In this document: positions 58,057-64,000 of the stretch, in pieces
Numbering within the stretch: position 1 is the stretch's first letter
Layout: each line of letters starts with the position of its first letter
Assembly (NCBI GenBank): GCA_028282595.1
Contig: JANQHQ010000039.1
Coordinates: 38,501-102,500 of the forward strand
Source of the DNA: Chlorobium sp.
GTDB lineage: Bacteria > Bacteroidota > Chlorobiia > Chlorobiales > Chlorobiaceae
Length of the DNA: 64,000 bases
Direction: 5' to 3'
Program-made: the position numbers and the translations under genes
Notes under the pieces: generated by a model
The model's input: only the letters and a program-made list of their open reading frames with translations
Databases searched by the model: none
Told to the model about the DNA's origin: nothing

Positions 58057-59049
58057 TCAAACCTCGCTTCTGTCCGACTCCCCATACACCACCCCCATCT
58101 CCCGAACCTCGTTCCGCACCATTTCCCGAAGCTCCTGTGGCTCCAGAACTTCAGCCTCCTTGCCGTAGCGCATCACCCAGCGCTTGACCGCATCGAGACC
58201 GCTGACACGGAAACGAATTGTCAGCCCGCCGTCATCGAGCGGCTCTATCCGCTGTGTCGGGTGCCACTGCCGCTCCCTTATCCAGGGGGCCTGATAGGCC
58301 GAAAAACGTATCGAAACCTCGTGCTCGGCATCGCCGACAACCTGGTCGAAGGTTTTGGAGAGATACTCCTCGAGGGAGAAATCCGGCACTATATCAAAAT
58401 GCGCTTTCAGCAACCGCAATGTTTTAATCCTTCCCACGACGAACGTCCTGATACCCTGCCGAAGTTCACAGTACGCAACCAGGTACCATGCCTGGGCACT
58501 GTGTGAATAGTGCAGCCGGTAGGGGTGTATCGCCCTTTCTGTCCGCGCTCCGCTCGACGGAGCGTCATAGACGACATGAACTTTCAGTTTCTGGCGGATG
58601 GCATCTTCGAGGATGACAAACCGGGAGGAGAGTTCACGAGCTTCAGCAGGTTGCTCGAAGGAGTACACGCTGAAAAGGTCGCTCTCGCCGAATGAACAGG
58701 GCAGATACTGCAACACCTTGTCGAGCGCACGGCTGACCTCGTCGTAGTAGGGCGTTCCCATGTACCGGGAAAGCACTTTCTTGGTGGCCTTCAGCGCCTC
58801 GGCCTCATTGTTTTCGAGAAACGCCGAGGGAAGAAACGTCCAGTTCTCGCGGTAATAAAAACCTTTCTTTCTCCTGTGGTATTCAATCGGGGCCCCGAGC
58901 ATATCGCGCATGTAATCGACGTCACGCTGGATCGTTTTCCGGGAAACCTCGAAATATTCGGCAAGGATGGTGCAGTTCGGGTACAGATTCTTCCGCAACT
59001 GCTCGTCGAGGAGATACATGCGCACTACCGGAGGCCGAGACTGCTTCAT
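58057..59049 (-). CDS. WYL-domain transcriptional regulator
   Basis: The 330-residue protein has an N-terminal helix-turn-helix (LAEYFEVSRKTIQRDVDYMRDML) and a WYL domain (EDAIRQKLKVHVVYDAP...RAIHPYRLHYSHSAQAWYLVAYCELRQGIRTFVVGRIKTLRLL) that senses nucleic-acid or nucleotide ligands. The C-terminal WCX extension follows. WYL regulators are common beside defence systems and often repress them. It reads into the cas operon with a 67-bp gap and has core-genome composition, in contrast to the cas genes it precedes. Ligand and direct targets are unknown. Confidence 0.88.
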   Translation of the reverse strand: MKQSRPPVVRMYLLDEQLRKNLYPNCTILAEYFEVSRKTIQRDVDYMRDMLGAPIEYHRRKKGFYYRENWTFLPSAFLENNEAEALKATKKVLSRYMGTPYYDEVSRALDKVLQYLPCSFGESDLFSVYSFEQPAEARELSSRFVILEDAIRQKLKVHVVYDAPSSGARTERAIHPYRLHYSHSAQAWYLVAYCELRQGIRTFVVGRIKTLRLLKAHFDIVPDFSLEEYLSKTFDQVVGDAEHEVSIRFSAYQAPWIRERQWHPTQRIEPLDDGGLTIRFRVSGLDAVKRWVMRYGKEAEVLEPQELREMVRNEVREMGVVYGESDRSEV

Positions 59050-59224
59050 CCCGTTACTGTTTTGGTTACAACACCAGTATATGCGGGGGATTGGGACATT
59101 CGCTGTCCCATGAGCATTTTTTCACCGGCTAACCAACCAGGCATCTTTCCTGACCGACCGTGAAGATCGGGTACCGGAAAGGATAGCGTGGTTTATGGCG
59201 CATCTTGACCGGCCCATAACTGTA

Positions 59225-59322
59225 GGGCACCTCTAAAAACTTATTGCGCGCCCAAATTGCTGCGTTGGTTTTGAAGTTTATCCCGATTCAATCGGGACTC
59301 ATGACACTTTTTAGAGGTGCCT
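59225..59322. mobile_element. MITE, 98-bp copy, TSD TGTA
   Basis: The ends are GGGCACCTCTAAAAA and, inverted, TTTTTAGAGGTGCCT. TGTA stands immediately outside each end (59221-59224 and 59323-59326). The sequence is a near-copy, inverted, of the element at 41020-41117 and includes TCCCGATTCAATCGGGA. Confidence 0.9.
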
Positions 59323-59670
59323 TGTAGAGATTAGCAATAGTATCGCATTTTTCAAAAATAATACACCGCATCTTTTTACTTCACAGAAAGCGATCGAGAT
59401 TGTCCTGAATAATTCACTAGAATAATAAAGGTGCAGGAAGGTGCTATACGTCAGGTGGACGAAAAATAGTGTTGAAGTGTTGATGTGTTGACAAGTGACC
59501 AGTGACCAGTGACGACGTCCGGCTGGGCCGGACTTAGTGACGAGTTGGGAAAGAAAAGATGGATTCCCGATTCCGACACCGACGGCGAACCCCGATGTTC
59601 ATCTTTCGGAAATCGGGGTCCGGGATCGGGTTTCGGGATCGAAAAGGGATTAGTGAGCAGTTGGCAAGCT

Positions 59671-59697
59671 GTAGGGGCAGCCCCCTGTGGCTGCCCG
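59671..59697. repeat. GTAGGGGC...GCCC hairpin repeat
   Basis: GTAGGGGCAGCCCCCTGTGG, then CTGCCC, is an imperfect palindrome. It is matched, in the other orientation, by 62431-62464 (GTAGGGGCGGGCCCCTGTGC, then CCGCCCGACAG). Similar sequence is widespread in unrelated bacterial genomes, from general knowledge. Confidence 0.55.
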
Positions 59698-59985
59698 AAC
59701 TGGCGTTGGTTATCGATTCCGATAGAGACAGCGAACCCCGGGAGAGTATGTCAAAAGTGAAACGTCAAAGGTCAAAAGTAAAGAGCGTTGGGGTAGTCGG
59801 GGATCGGGGTCGGGATCGGGTCTCGGGATCGAAAAGGGAGTCAGTCAGCAGCCGGCAGTTGGCGGTCGGCAATTTAGGAGTGGTCGATTCCTGATACCGA
59901 CGACGAAGCACTTGTTAAGATGTACGCTTCAGTGAAGAGGTTCCCTGTTTTCAGCTCTTGCTCCAGGGATCGAAACCGATTGCGC

Positions 59986-60200
59986 TCATTTCAGAACCTC
60001 CCAATGTCCCGACTTGGTCGGCCCCACATGCCGGATGAGCCCGGCGGCCTTCGGTTTTGGTCAAATGATATTTAATCCCGTCGGGAGTCAGTCCTATGTG
60101 TGCGGACAATTCGTTTCTCGTCATGGACGGATGGAGCGTCAACAGGTCGAGAATCTTTTCTTGGGTGATTTCTTGGGTGGTTTCTCGGGTAGCACCAACA
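59986..60200 (-). pseudogene. C-terminal fragment of an AlbA/ATP-binding helix-turn-helix protein
   Basis: The minus strand reads RETTQEITQEKILDLLTLHP, SMTRNELSAHIGLTPDGIKY and HLTK, then a one-base shift near 60055, then AAGLIRHVGPTKSGHWEVLK and a stop at 59986. This is the winged-helix end of AlbA-domain (RecG-like AAA-4) regulators. The N-terminal part is missing; upstream it is fused to a PIN-toxin fragment. Confidence 0.7.
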
Positions 60201-60315
60201 ATCCGCTCAGATAGAGATCGAATTCGTCGTGCTCATCTATCCACTGCAACACGCTCTGATCGGGCACAGGCCTTACCAGTTCAGAAATAACGCAGGTATC
60301 CAGCAGAAAACTCAC
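60139..60315 (-). pseudogene. Truncated PIN-domain (VapC-type) toxin
   Basis: The GTG at 60313-60315 overlaps the antitoxin stop (GTGA). The first 37 residues are a PIN start (VSFLLDTCVISELVRPVPDQ, WIDEHDEFDLYLS), with the first catalytic Asp and a Glu. After LYLS the sequence changes to the out-of-frame AlbA-like fragment and stops after 58 codons. The remaining catalytic acidic residues are missing, so the toxin is dead. Confidence 0.75.
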
Positions 60316-60560
60316 AACTCGACCTCCCTGCCGCGTTCATTTTTTCTGTTCAGGTCAAGCTCAACCCCTTTCAGCGGTGACTTTTGGAAAAATTCGGTCA
60401 GCGAGTCCTGCTTCCTCATCAACTTGCGATAATCCTTCATTGAAACCAGAACGGCCTTCGCCTTTCCATAACGGGTGATGGTTTGCGGTCCTGCTTCCTG
60501 CGCCTTGCACAGAAGCTCGCTGAAACGGTTTTTCGCTTTTTGAATCTGCCAGTTTTCCAT
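60312..60560 (-). CDS. Phd/YefM-family antitoxin
   Basis: The 82-residue antitoxin starts MENWQIQKAKNRFSELLCKAQEAGPQTITRYGKAKAVLVSMKDYRKL, the standard Phd/YefM DNA-binding fold, and has a C-terminal toxin-neutralising tail (FFQKSPLKGVELDLNRKN). The ATG at 60558-60560 is used because GATGAGGATACAT precedes it, although the frame opens at 60608. It overlaps the PIN fragment by 4 bp. The antitoxin is intact while its toxin is truncated, so it may survive as an autorepressor or as an anti-addiction remnant. The 200 bp upstream show no other gene. Confidence 0.88.
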   Translation of the reverse strand: MENWQIQKAKNRFSELLCKAQEAGPQTITRYGKAKAVLVSMKDYRKLMRKQDSLTEFFQKSPLKGVELDLNRKNERGREVEL

Positions 60561-60761
60561 ATGTATCCTCATCGCCCTGAAAATTTTGTCCAGTATAGAC
60601 AGAAACATAGTTTCTTCCGGAACAACCTGAAGCCGCCTTCGGACAGCTTTTCTTTCAAACGCATACTTGTCGCACCACCCGACTTCCGCTCACGCACAAC
60701 AGTCAGAAAAACATTGTCGAAAATGGAAGAACCCTTCAATCACCCCCCAGAATGTTATAAA

Positions 60762-60935
60762 GGGCGCCTCTATTAATTGTCGTGAGCGACATGAAGACAA
60801 GGCGGACGGAGTCCCGATAGCAATCGGGATAAACTTCAAAACCGGAGTCCCGACACGTCGGGATGAGGATTTCGATCCCGACAAGGTCGGGACAACGAAG
60901 TATTCGGGTCGCGCAACAAATTAATAGAGGTGCCC
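60762..60935. mobile_element. MITE, 174-bp copy, TSD TAAA
   Basis: The ends are GGGCGCCTCTATTAATT and, inverted, AATTAATAGAGGTGCCC, with one mismatch. TAAA lies outside each end (60758-60761 and 60936-60939). The interior has AAGGCGGACGGAGTCCCGAT, CCGGAGTCCCGACACGTCGG and TCCCGACAAGGTCGGGA. It lies at the poly-T end of the tRNA-Lys terminator. Confidence 0.9.
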
Positions 60936-60936
60936 T

Positions 60937-60971
60937 AAAAAAGGCTTGCAGGTTTAGACCTGCAAGCCTTG
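60937..60971 (-). terminator. Terminator of the secG-tRNA-Lys unit
   Basis: A perfect 13-bp stem (AAGGCTTGCAGGT and its complement) around a 4-base loop is followed on the minus strand by TTTTTT. It begins 7 bp beyond the tRNA 3' end. Confidence 0.9.
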
Positions 60972-60977
60972 TGATGG

Positions 60978-61053
60978 TGGTGCATCCGCCAGGACTCGAA
61001 CCTGGAACCCACTGATTAAGAGTCAGTTGCTCTACCAATTGAGCCACGGATGC
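60978..61053 (-). tRNA. tRNA-Lys (CTT)
   Basis: On the minus strand the 76-nt cloverleaf begins GCATCCGTGGCTCAATTGG and ends GCGGATGC-ACCA (CCA encoded). The anticodon arm ACTGACTCTTAATCAGT has loop CTCTTAA, so the anticodon is CTT (Lys, codon AAG). The T arm CAGGTTCGAGTCCTG is normal. It follows secG by 22 bp and is probably processed from the same transcript. Confidence 0.95.
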
Positions 61054-61075
61054 AGAATATGTCTGCCAGTCCCCT

Positions 61076-61423
61076 TTACTCGGAAGGTTCTTCCGCCGCA
61101 CCGGGCGCGGGCGTGGGAGCCGGAACTGCACCGGGTGAGGGGATTGCGGGCGCTTCTTTCTGAAGGATACTTTCATTCGCACCCGGCTGTCTCGACGGCA
61201 TCGTAAACTGGGCGACGAAAGCAAGTACCATGATGAAGCCGGCGAGAATGGCCGTGGCCTTGCTCAGAAAATCTCCCGTCCGGCGAACACCGAGGTTCTG
61301 CACGGTCCCCAGACTGGCAATGCCGCTCGTAAGGCCGCTTCCGCCCTTGGGATTCTGCAGCAGCACGACGCCGATGAGCATGACGGAGGCGATCAGAATC
61401 AGCACGATGAGGAAAATATGCAT
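61076..61423 (-). CDS. secG: Preprotein translocase subunit SecG
   Basis: The 115-residue protein has two membrane helices (about residues 2-22 and 56-75) flanking the conserved cytoplasmic loop [21 protein letters not shown], the signature of SecG, which assists SecYE-driven export. The C-terminal 35 residues are Pro/Ala-rich and variable. The ATG of [14 protein letters not shown] is used because family members start at this helix; the frame opens 10 codons earlier. A tRNA-Lys gene follows on the same strand. Confidence 0.9.
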   Translation of the reverse strand: MHIFLIVLILIASVMLIGVVLLQNPKGGSGLTSGIASLGTVQNLGVRRTGDFLSKATAILAGFIMVLAFVAQFTMPSRQPGANESILQKEAPAIPSPGAVPAPTPAPGAAEEPSE

Positions 61424-61515
61424 GATGCCCGGCAAGCTTTTATTAATTCGCAAATATCGTATCTTCCCAGTAACAAAGGCCTTTAATTTAGCAACTTTTA
61501 AAAAAAATCCAAGCG

Positions 61516-61758
61516 GTGTTTACGGAGGCCGGGAAACTGCTTGTCACGCTGGGCGTCATAGCGGTTCTGGTCGGTATCTTCCTGATGACGGTGCAGAAAT
61601 CCGGCGTTCCGGGCTTTTTGCGATGGTTCGGGAACCTGCCGCTCGATTTCCGGATCGTCCGGGAGAACTTCAGCGTCTATCTCCCTCTGGGAACGTCTAT
61701 CGTGCTCTCCGTGATCCTGAGCCTTCTGCTCTACCTCGTCAACAAATTCATCCGATAA
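61516..61758 (+). CDS. DUF2905-family small membrane protein
   Basis: The 80-residue protein has two hydrophobic helices (about residues 8-24 and 54-75) joined by the conserved loop [27 protein letters not shown], which is the DUF2905 pattern (GNLPGD/LDFRI...FYFPLGTSI). It uses a GTG start at 61516. The family function is unknown. It lies 6 bp before hisB on the same strand and is likely co-transcribed with it. Confidence 0.8.
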   Translation: MFTEAGKLLVTLGVIAVLVGIFLMTVQKSGVPGFLRWFGNLPLDFRIVRENFSVYLPLGTSIVLSVILSLLLYLVNKFIR

Positions 61759-61764
61759 CCTTCC

Positions 61765-62367
61765 ATGCCCCGAGAAACAACCGACACTTCCAGAACGGCC
61801 GCCGTCCGGCGGGAAACGTCAGAAACAACGATCACCCTGGAACTGAACCTCGACGGTTCCGGCACGCATGCCGTGGATTCCGGAGTGGAGTTCTTCGATC
61901 ACATGCTGGCGAATTTCACGAAGCACGCCGGGTTCGACCTGAAGCTAGAATGCCGGGGCGACACCGGCGTGGACGACCATCACTCGGTGGAGGACGTCGC
62001 CATCGTTCTCGGCAAGGCGATTCTCGAAGCGCTGGGAGACCGGAAGGGCCTGCAGCGCTACGGCTGGGCGATCATCCCGATGGACGAGGCCCTGGCCCGC
62101 TGCGCGCTGGATCTCGGCGGCAGAAGCTACTGCGTGTTCAGGGGCGAGTTCAGCCGGCCGGACATCAACGGGTTCTCGACCGAGATGATCGAGCATTTCT
62201 TCACTTCGCTCTCCCGCTCCATGCAAGCCAACATCCACCTCGCCATCCTGGAAGGCGGCAACACCCACCACAAGGTCGAGGCGCTGTTCAAGGCGTTCGC
62301 CTACGCGATGAAACAGGCGGTTTCGATCACCGGAACGGCCATTCCCTCGACCAAAGGTGTTCTGTGA
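61765..62367 (+). CDS. hisB: Imidazoleglycerol-phosphate dehydratase
   Basis: The 200-residue enzyme removes water from imidazole glycerol phosphate in histidine synthesis. The two manganese-binding motifs are [15 protein letters not shown] and [14 protein letters not shown] (with DDHH), and [10 protein letters not shown] plus [19 protein letters not shown] supply the second His-rich set. The stand-alone bacterial form lacks the phosphatase domain of enterobacterial HisB. The length is standard. Confidence 0.96.
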   Translation: MPRETTDTSRTAAVRRETSETTITLELNLDGSGTHAVDSGVEFFDHMLANFTKHAGFDLKLECRGDTGVDDHHSVEDVAIVLGKAILEALGDRKGLQRYGWAIIPMDEALARCALDLGGRSYCVFRGEFSRPDINGFSTEMIEHFFTSLSRSMQANIHLAILEGGNTHHKVEALFKAFAYAMKQAVSITGTAIPSTKGVL

Positions 62368-62499
62368 ATGTGTTGTTGATTTGTTGAACTGTTGATGTGT
62401 TGATTTGGGGGCGCGGCGATCGCCGCAAGGCTGTCGGGCGGGCACAGGGGCCCGCCCCTACGGTTGTTCGTGAAAAGTCAACAATTCAACAGTCCCCCC
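62368..62499. repeat. GTTGA-word tract and GTAGGGGC hairpin repeat
   Basis: Directly after hisB the sequence reads TTGTTGATTTGTTGAACTGT, then TGATGTGTTGA. Similar words follow trpB (46655-46682), occur at 59471-59495 and, in reverse orientation (CTCAACAGATCAACAATTC), follow pdxA (6562-6585). Bases 62431-62464 hold the second copy of the GTAGGGGC hairpin repeat. Confidence 0.55.
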
Positions 62500-64000
62500 T
62501 CACTTCGCATAGGCGACCGAACGCTTCTCGCGGATGATCGAGACCTTGATGTGGCCGGGATAGTCGGCCTCCTCTTCGATCTTGTGGGCGATATCGTGGG
62601 CGAGCACGTCGGCCTGCGAATCGTTGACGTTCTCTCCCTCGACGATAACACGGATCTCCCGCCCCGCCTGCAGGGCGTAGGTCTTGATGACTCCGGGAAA
62701 TCCCTTGGCGATCTCCTCGAGGCTTTCGAGACGCCGGACATGGCCTTCGGGCGTAACCGCTCCGCGGGCGCCGGGCCGCGAGGAGGAGATGATGTTGGCC
62801 GCATCGATCAGGTCGGCGATGGGACTCTCTTTCTCCATGTCCCCGTGGTGCGCCGCAATGGCGTTAAGCACGACGCGGGGTTCGCGGAATCTCTTGAGAT
62901 ACTTCATGCCCGCGATCGCGTGCGGCTCCTCGCTTTCGGACAGCACGAGCCCGATATCGTGCAAGAGACCGGCGCGCTTGGCGAGCTTGGCGTCGAGCTT
63001 CAGCTCGGAAGCCATGATGCCGGCAAGCATCGCGACTTCGCGCGAGTGCTGCAGGAGATTCTGGCCGTAGACGGTGTGAAACTTCATCTTTCCGATCCGG
63101 GATACGAGCTCGGACGGCATGTCGGGAATCTGCAGTGAAGAGATCGTCTCCTCGCCTGTGGTCATGATGACGTCGTCGATCTCTTTCTTCGCGTCTTCGT
63201 AGGCCTTTTCGATCGCGACCGGGTGTATGACGCCGTCGATCAGCAGTTTCTGCAGGGTCAGCTTGGCGAGCTCGCGGCGTAGCGGATCGAAGCAGGAGAG
63301 AATAACGACTTCGGGAGTGTCGTCGACCACGATGTCGACCCCGGTCGTGTTTTCGAACGCCTTGATGTTGCGTCCTTCCCTGCCGATAATCCGGCCTTTG
63401 AGCTCGTCGCTCTGGATATGGACGACCGAGAGCGCGCTCTCGGTGGCCTGCTCGAACGATACGCGCTGGATGGCGGTCAGGAGAGTTTTTTCAGCAAGCT
63501 TGGCGGCCTGCTGTTCGGCCTCCTCGTGAATACTGTGAATGGTGTCCGCGGCCTCGTCGCGTGCCACGGAAAGCATGTTTTCGGTCAGCATCTGCTTGGC
63601 TTCCTCGGCCTTGAGATTGCCGATACTCTCGAGTTTCTCGTTCTGCTCTGCGATGATGCGTTCCAGTTCGTTCGAGCGATTGGTCACGGTCTCTTTCCGG
63701 CGATCGAGCTCCCTGAGCTGGTCGGCGACCTTCTTCTCGTTCTCCCGCAGTTCCTGCGCCTGGCGCTTCAGATTGTTCTCTTTCTGGCGGACCTGCTTCT
63801 GCAGTTGGTTGAACTTGTTGTTCTTGATGGTGACATCGTTCTCGAACTCCCGGCGCCGTTTCTTCCACTCCTGGTTGACCTCGGCAACCTTCAGATCCTT
63901 GTACTCGTTGGCATCTTTCTGGGCTTCCTGAACGATCTGGACAGAACGCTCCTCGGCCTCCAGCACCTTGGTCGTACCGATTTTTTCCAGAAAAAAGCGG
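62500..64000 (-). CDS. rny: Ribonuclease Y (partial, 5' end outside the window)
   Basis: The visible roughly 500 residues run to the window edge with the frame open (RFFLEKIGTTKVLEAEERS at the border), so the N-terminal membrane anchor is beyond it. The rest is standard: a long charged coiled coil, a KH domain (SDELKGRIIGREGRNIKAFENTTGVDIVVDDTPEVVILSCFDP), an HD domain (HSREVAMLAGIMASELKLD; LLHDIGLV) with the phosphohydrolase His/Asp, and the conserved end. RNase Y starts mRNA decay at the inner face of the membrane in organisms without RNase E-driven turnover. Confidence 0.96.
   Translation of the reverse strand, partial: RFFLEKIGTTKVLEAEERSVQIVQEAQKDANEYKDLKVAEVNQEWKKRRREFENDVTIKNNKFNQLQKQVRQKENNLKRQAQELRENEKKVADQLRELDRRKETVTNRSNELERIIAEQNEKLESIGNLKAEEAKQMLTENMLSVARDEAADTIHSIHEEAEQQAAKLAEKTLLTAIQRVSFEQATESALSVVHIQSDELKGRIIGREGRNIKAFENTTGVDIVVDDTPEVVILSCFDPLRRELAKLTLQKLLIDGVIHPVAIEKAYEDAKKEIDDVIMTTGEETISSLQIPDMPSELVSRIGKMKFHTVYGQNLLQHSREVAMLAGIMASELKLDAKLAKRAGLLHDIGLVLSESEEPHAIAGMKYLKRFREPRVVLNAIAAHHGDMEKESPIADLIDAANIISSSRPGARGAVTPEGHVRRLESLEEIAKGFPGVIKTYALQAGREIRVIVEGENVNDSQADVLAHDIAHKIEEEADYPGHIKVSIIREKRSVAYAK

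Larger units (their letters stand above)
59050..59985. other. Non-coding decayed stretch with several repeat types
   Basis: No gene is convincing in these 936 bp. They hold a MITE (59225-59322) and GTTGA-type words (59471-59495, also seen after other genes). GTGACCAGTGACCAGTGACG-like tandem words follow. Two copies, about 230 bp apart (near 59564-59650 and 59795-59850), carry GATCGGGT, CGGGATCGAAAAGGGA and related text. A TAGGGGCAG hairpin repeat lies at 59671-59697. The start of the AlbA-like fragment lies at the right border. Confidence 0.6.

Overview
The window looks like a chromosomal segment of a green sulfur bacterium (Chlorobiaceae, Chlorobium/Prosthecochloris-like). This is inferred from the gene set: monomeric NADP-isocitrate dehydrogenase, B12-dependent class II ribonucleotide reductase, ArsA-type ATPase with an HSP20-like tail, a DUF4293 protein, Kdo transferase and LptD (Gram-negative envelope), a CIRCE-controlled groESL, and unlinked trpA and trpB. 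No photosynthesis genes fall in the window, so the genus is not fixed. The core is GC-rich; two stretches (about 8.4-13.7 kb and 52.1-58.0 kb) are visibly more AT-rich and look acquired.

Layout. 0-7.3 kb: helicase deaD, a LapA-like protein, an archease/2',3'-cyclic-phosphodiesterase pair, waaA, a DUF4293 protein, pdxA, an ftsE-type ATPase. 7.4-13.8 kb: accessory island with an intact REP-associated tyrosine transposase (RAYT), a broken RAYT copy, a GNAT acetyltransferase, a zinc-ribbon protein, a DUF2059 protein, a phosphoribosyltransferase-like (PRTase-CE type) conflict protein, an attC-like site, a nucleotidyltransferase-fold protein and a stand-alone GT51 peptidoglycan transglycosylase domain. 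14-27 kb: nrdJ, icd, fabI, arsA, aat, an MJ1255-type glycosyltransferase, pcrA, a pterin dehydratase. 27.6-33 kb: a GH13 enzyme, three tandem START/SRPBCC paralogues, a dihydroflavonol-reductase-like enzyme, a GT2 glycosyltransferase. 33-46.7 kb: trpA, CPBP protease, queC, groEL/groES, uvrA, Rrf2 regulator, an alpha/beta hydrolase, lptD, trpB, tRNA-Gly. 47-59 kb: a type I-C CRISPR-Cas locus. 59-64 kb: a decayed non-coding stretch, a broken toxin-antitoxin unit, tRNA-Lys, secG, a DUF2905 protein, hisB and RNase Y (cut by the window end).

CRISPR locus. Thirty-six identical 32-bp repeats plus a degenerate trailer repeat lie beside cas2-cas1-cas4-cas3-cas7-cas8c-cas5 and a WYL regulator, all on the minus strand. 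Two points stand out. Between the trailer repeat and the first perfect repeat sits a 458-bp segment instead of a 32-38 bp spacer, and it encodes the truncated end of one Mu-like phage head gene and the truncated start of the next. The interference genes are AT-rich while cas4-cas1-cas2 and the regulator match the host, and cas3 sits between cas7 and cas4 rather than first.

Mobile elements. Five dispersed elements of 98-174 bp share GGGCACCTCTA-type terminal inverted repeats. Each is flanked by an exact 4-bp target duplication (TTAC, AATA, TTCA, TGTA, TAAA), which marks a non-autonomous MITE family. One copy landed on the stop codon of the Rrf2 gene and its target duplication supplies the stop; another sits 22 bp upstream of fabI.
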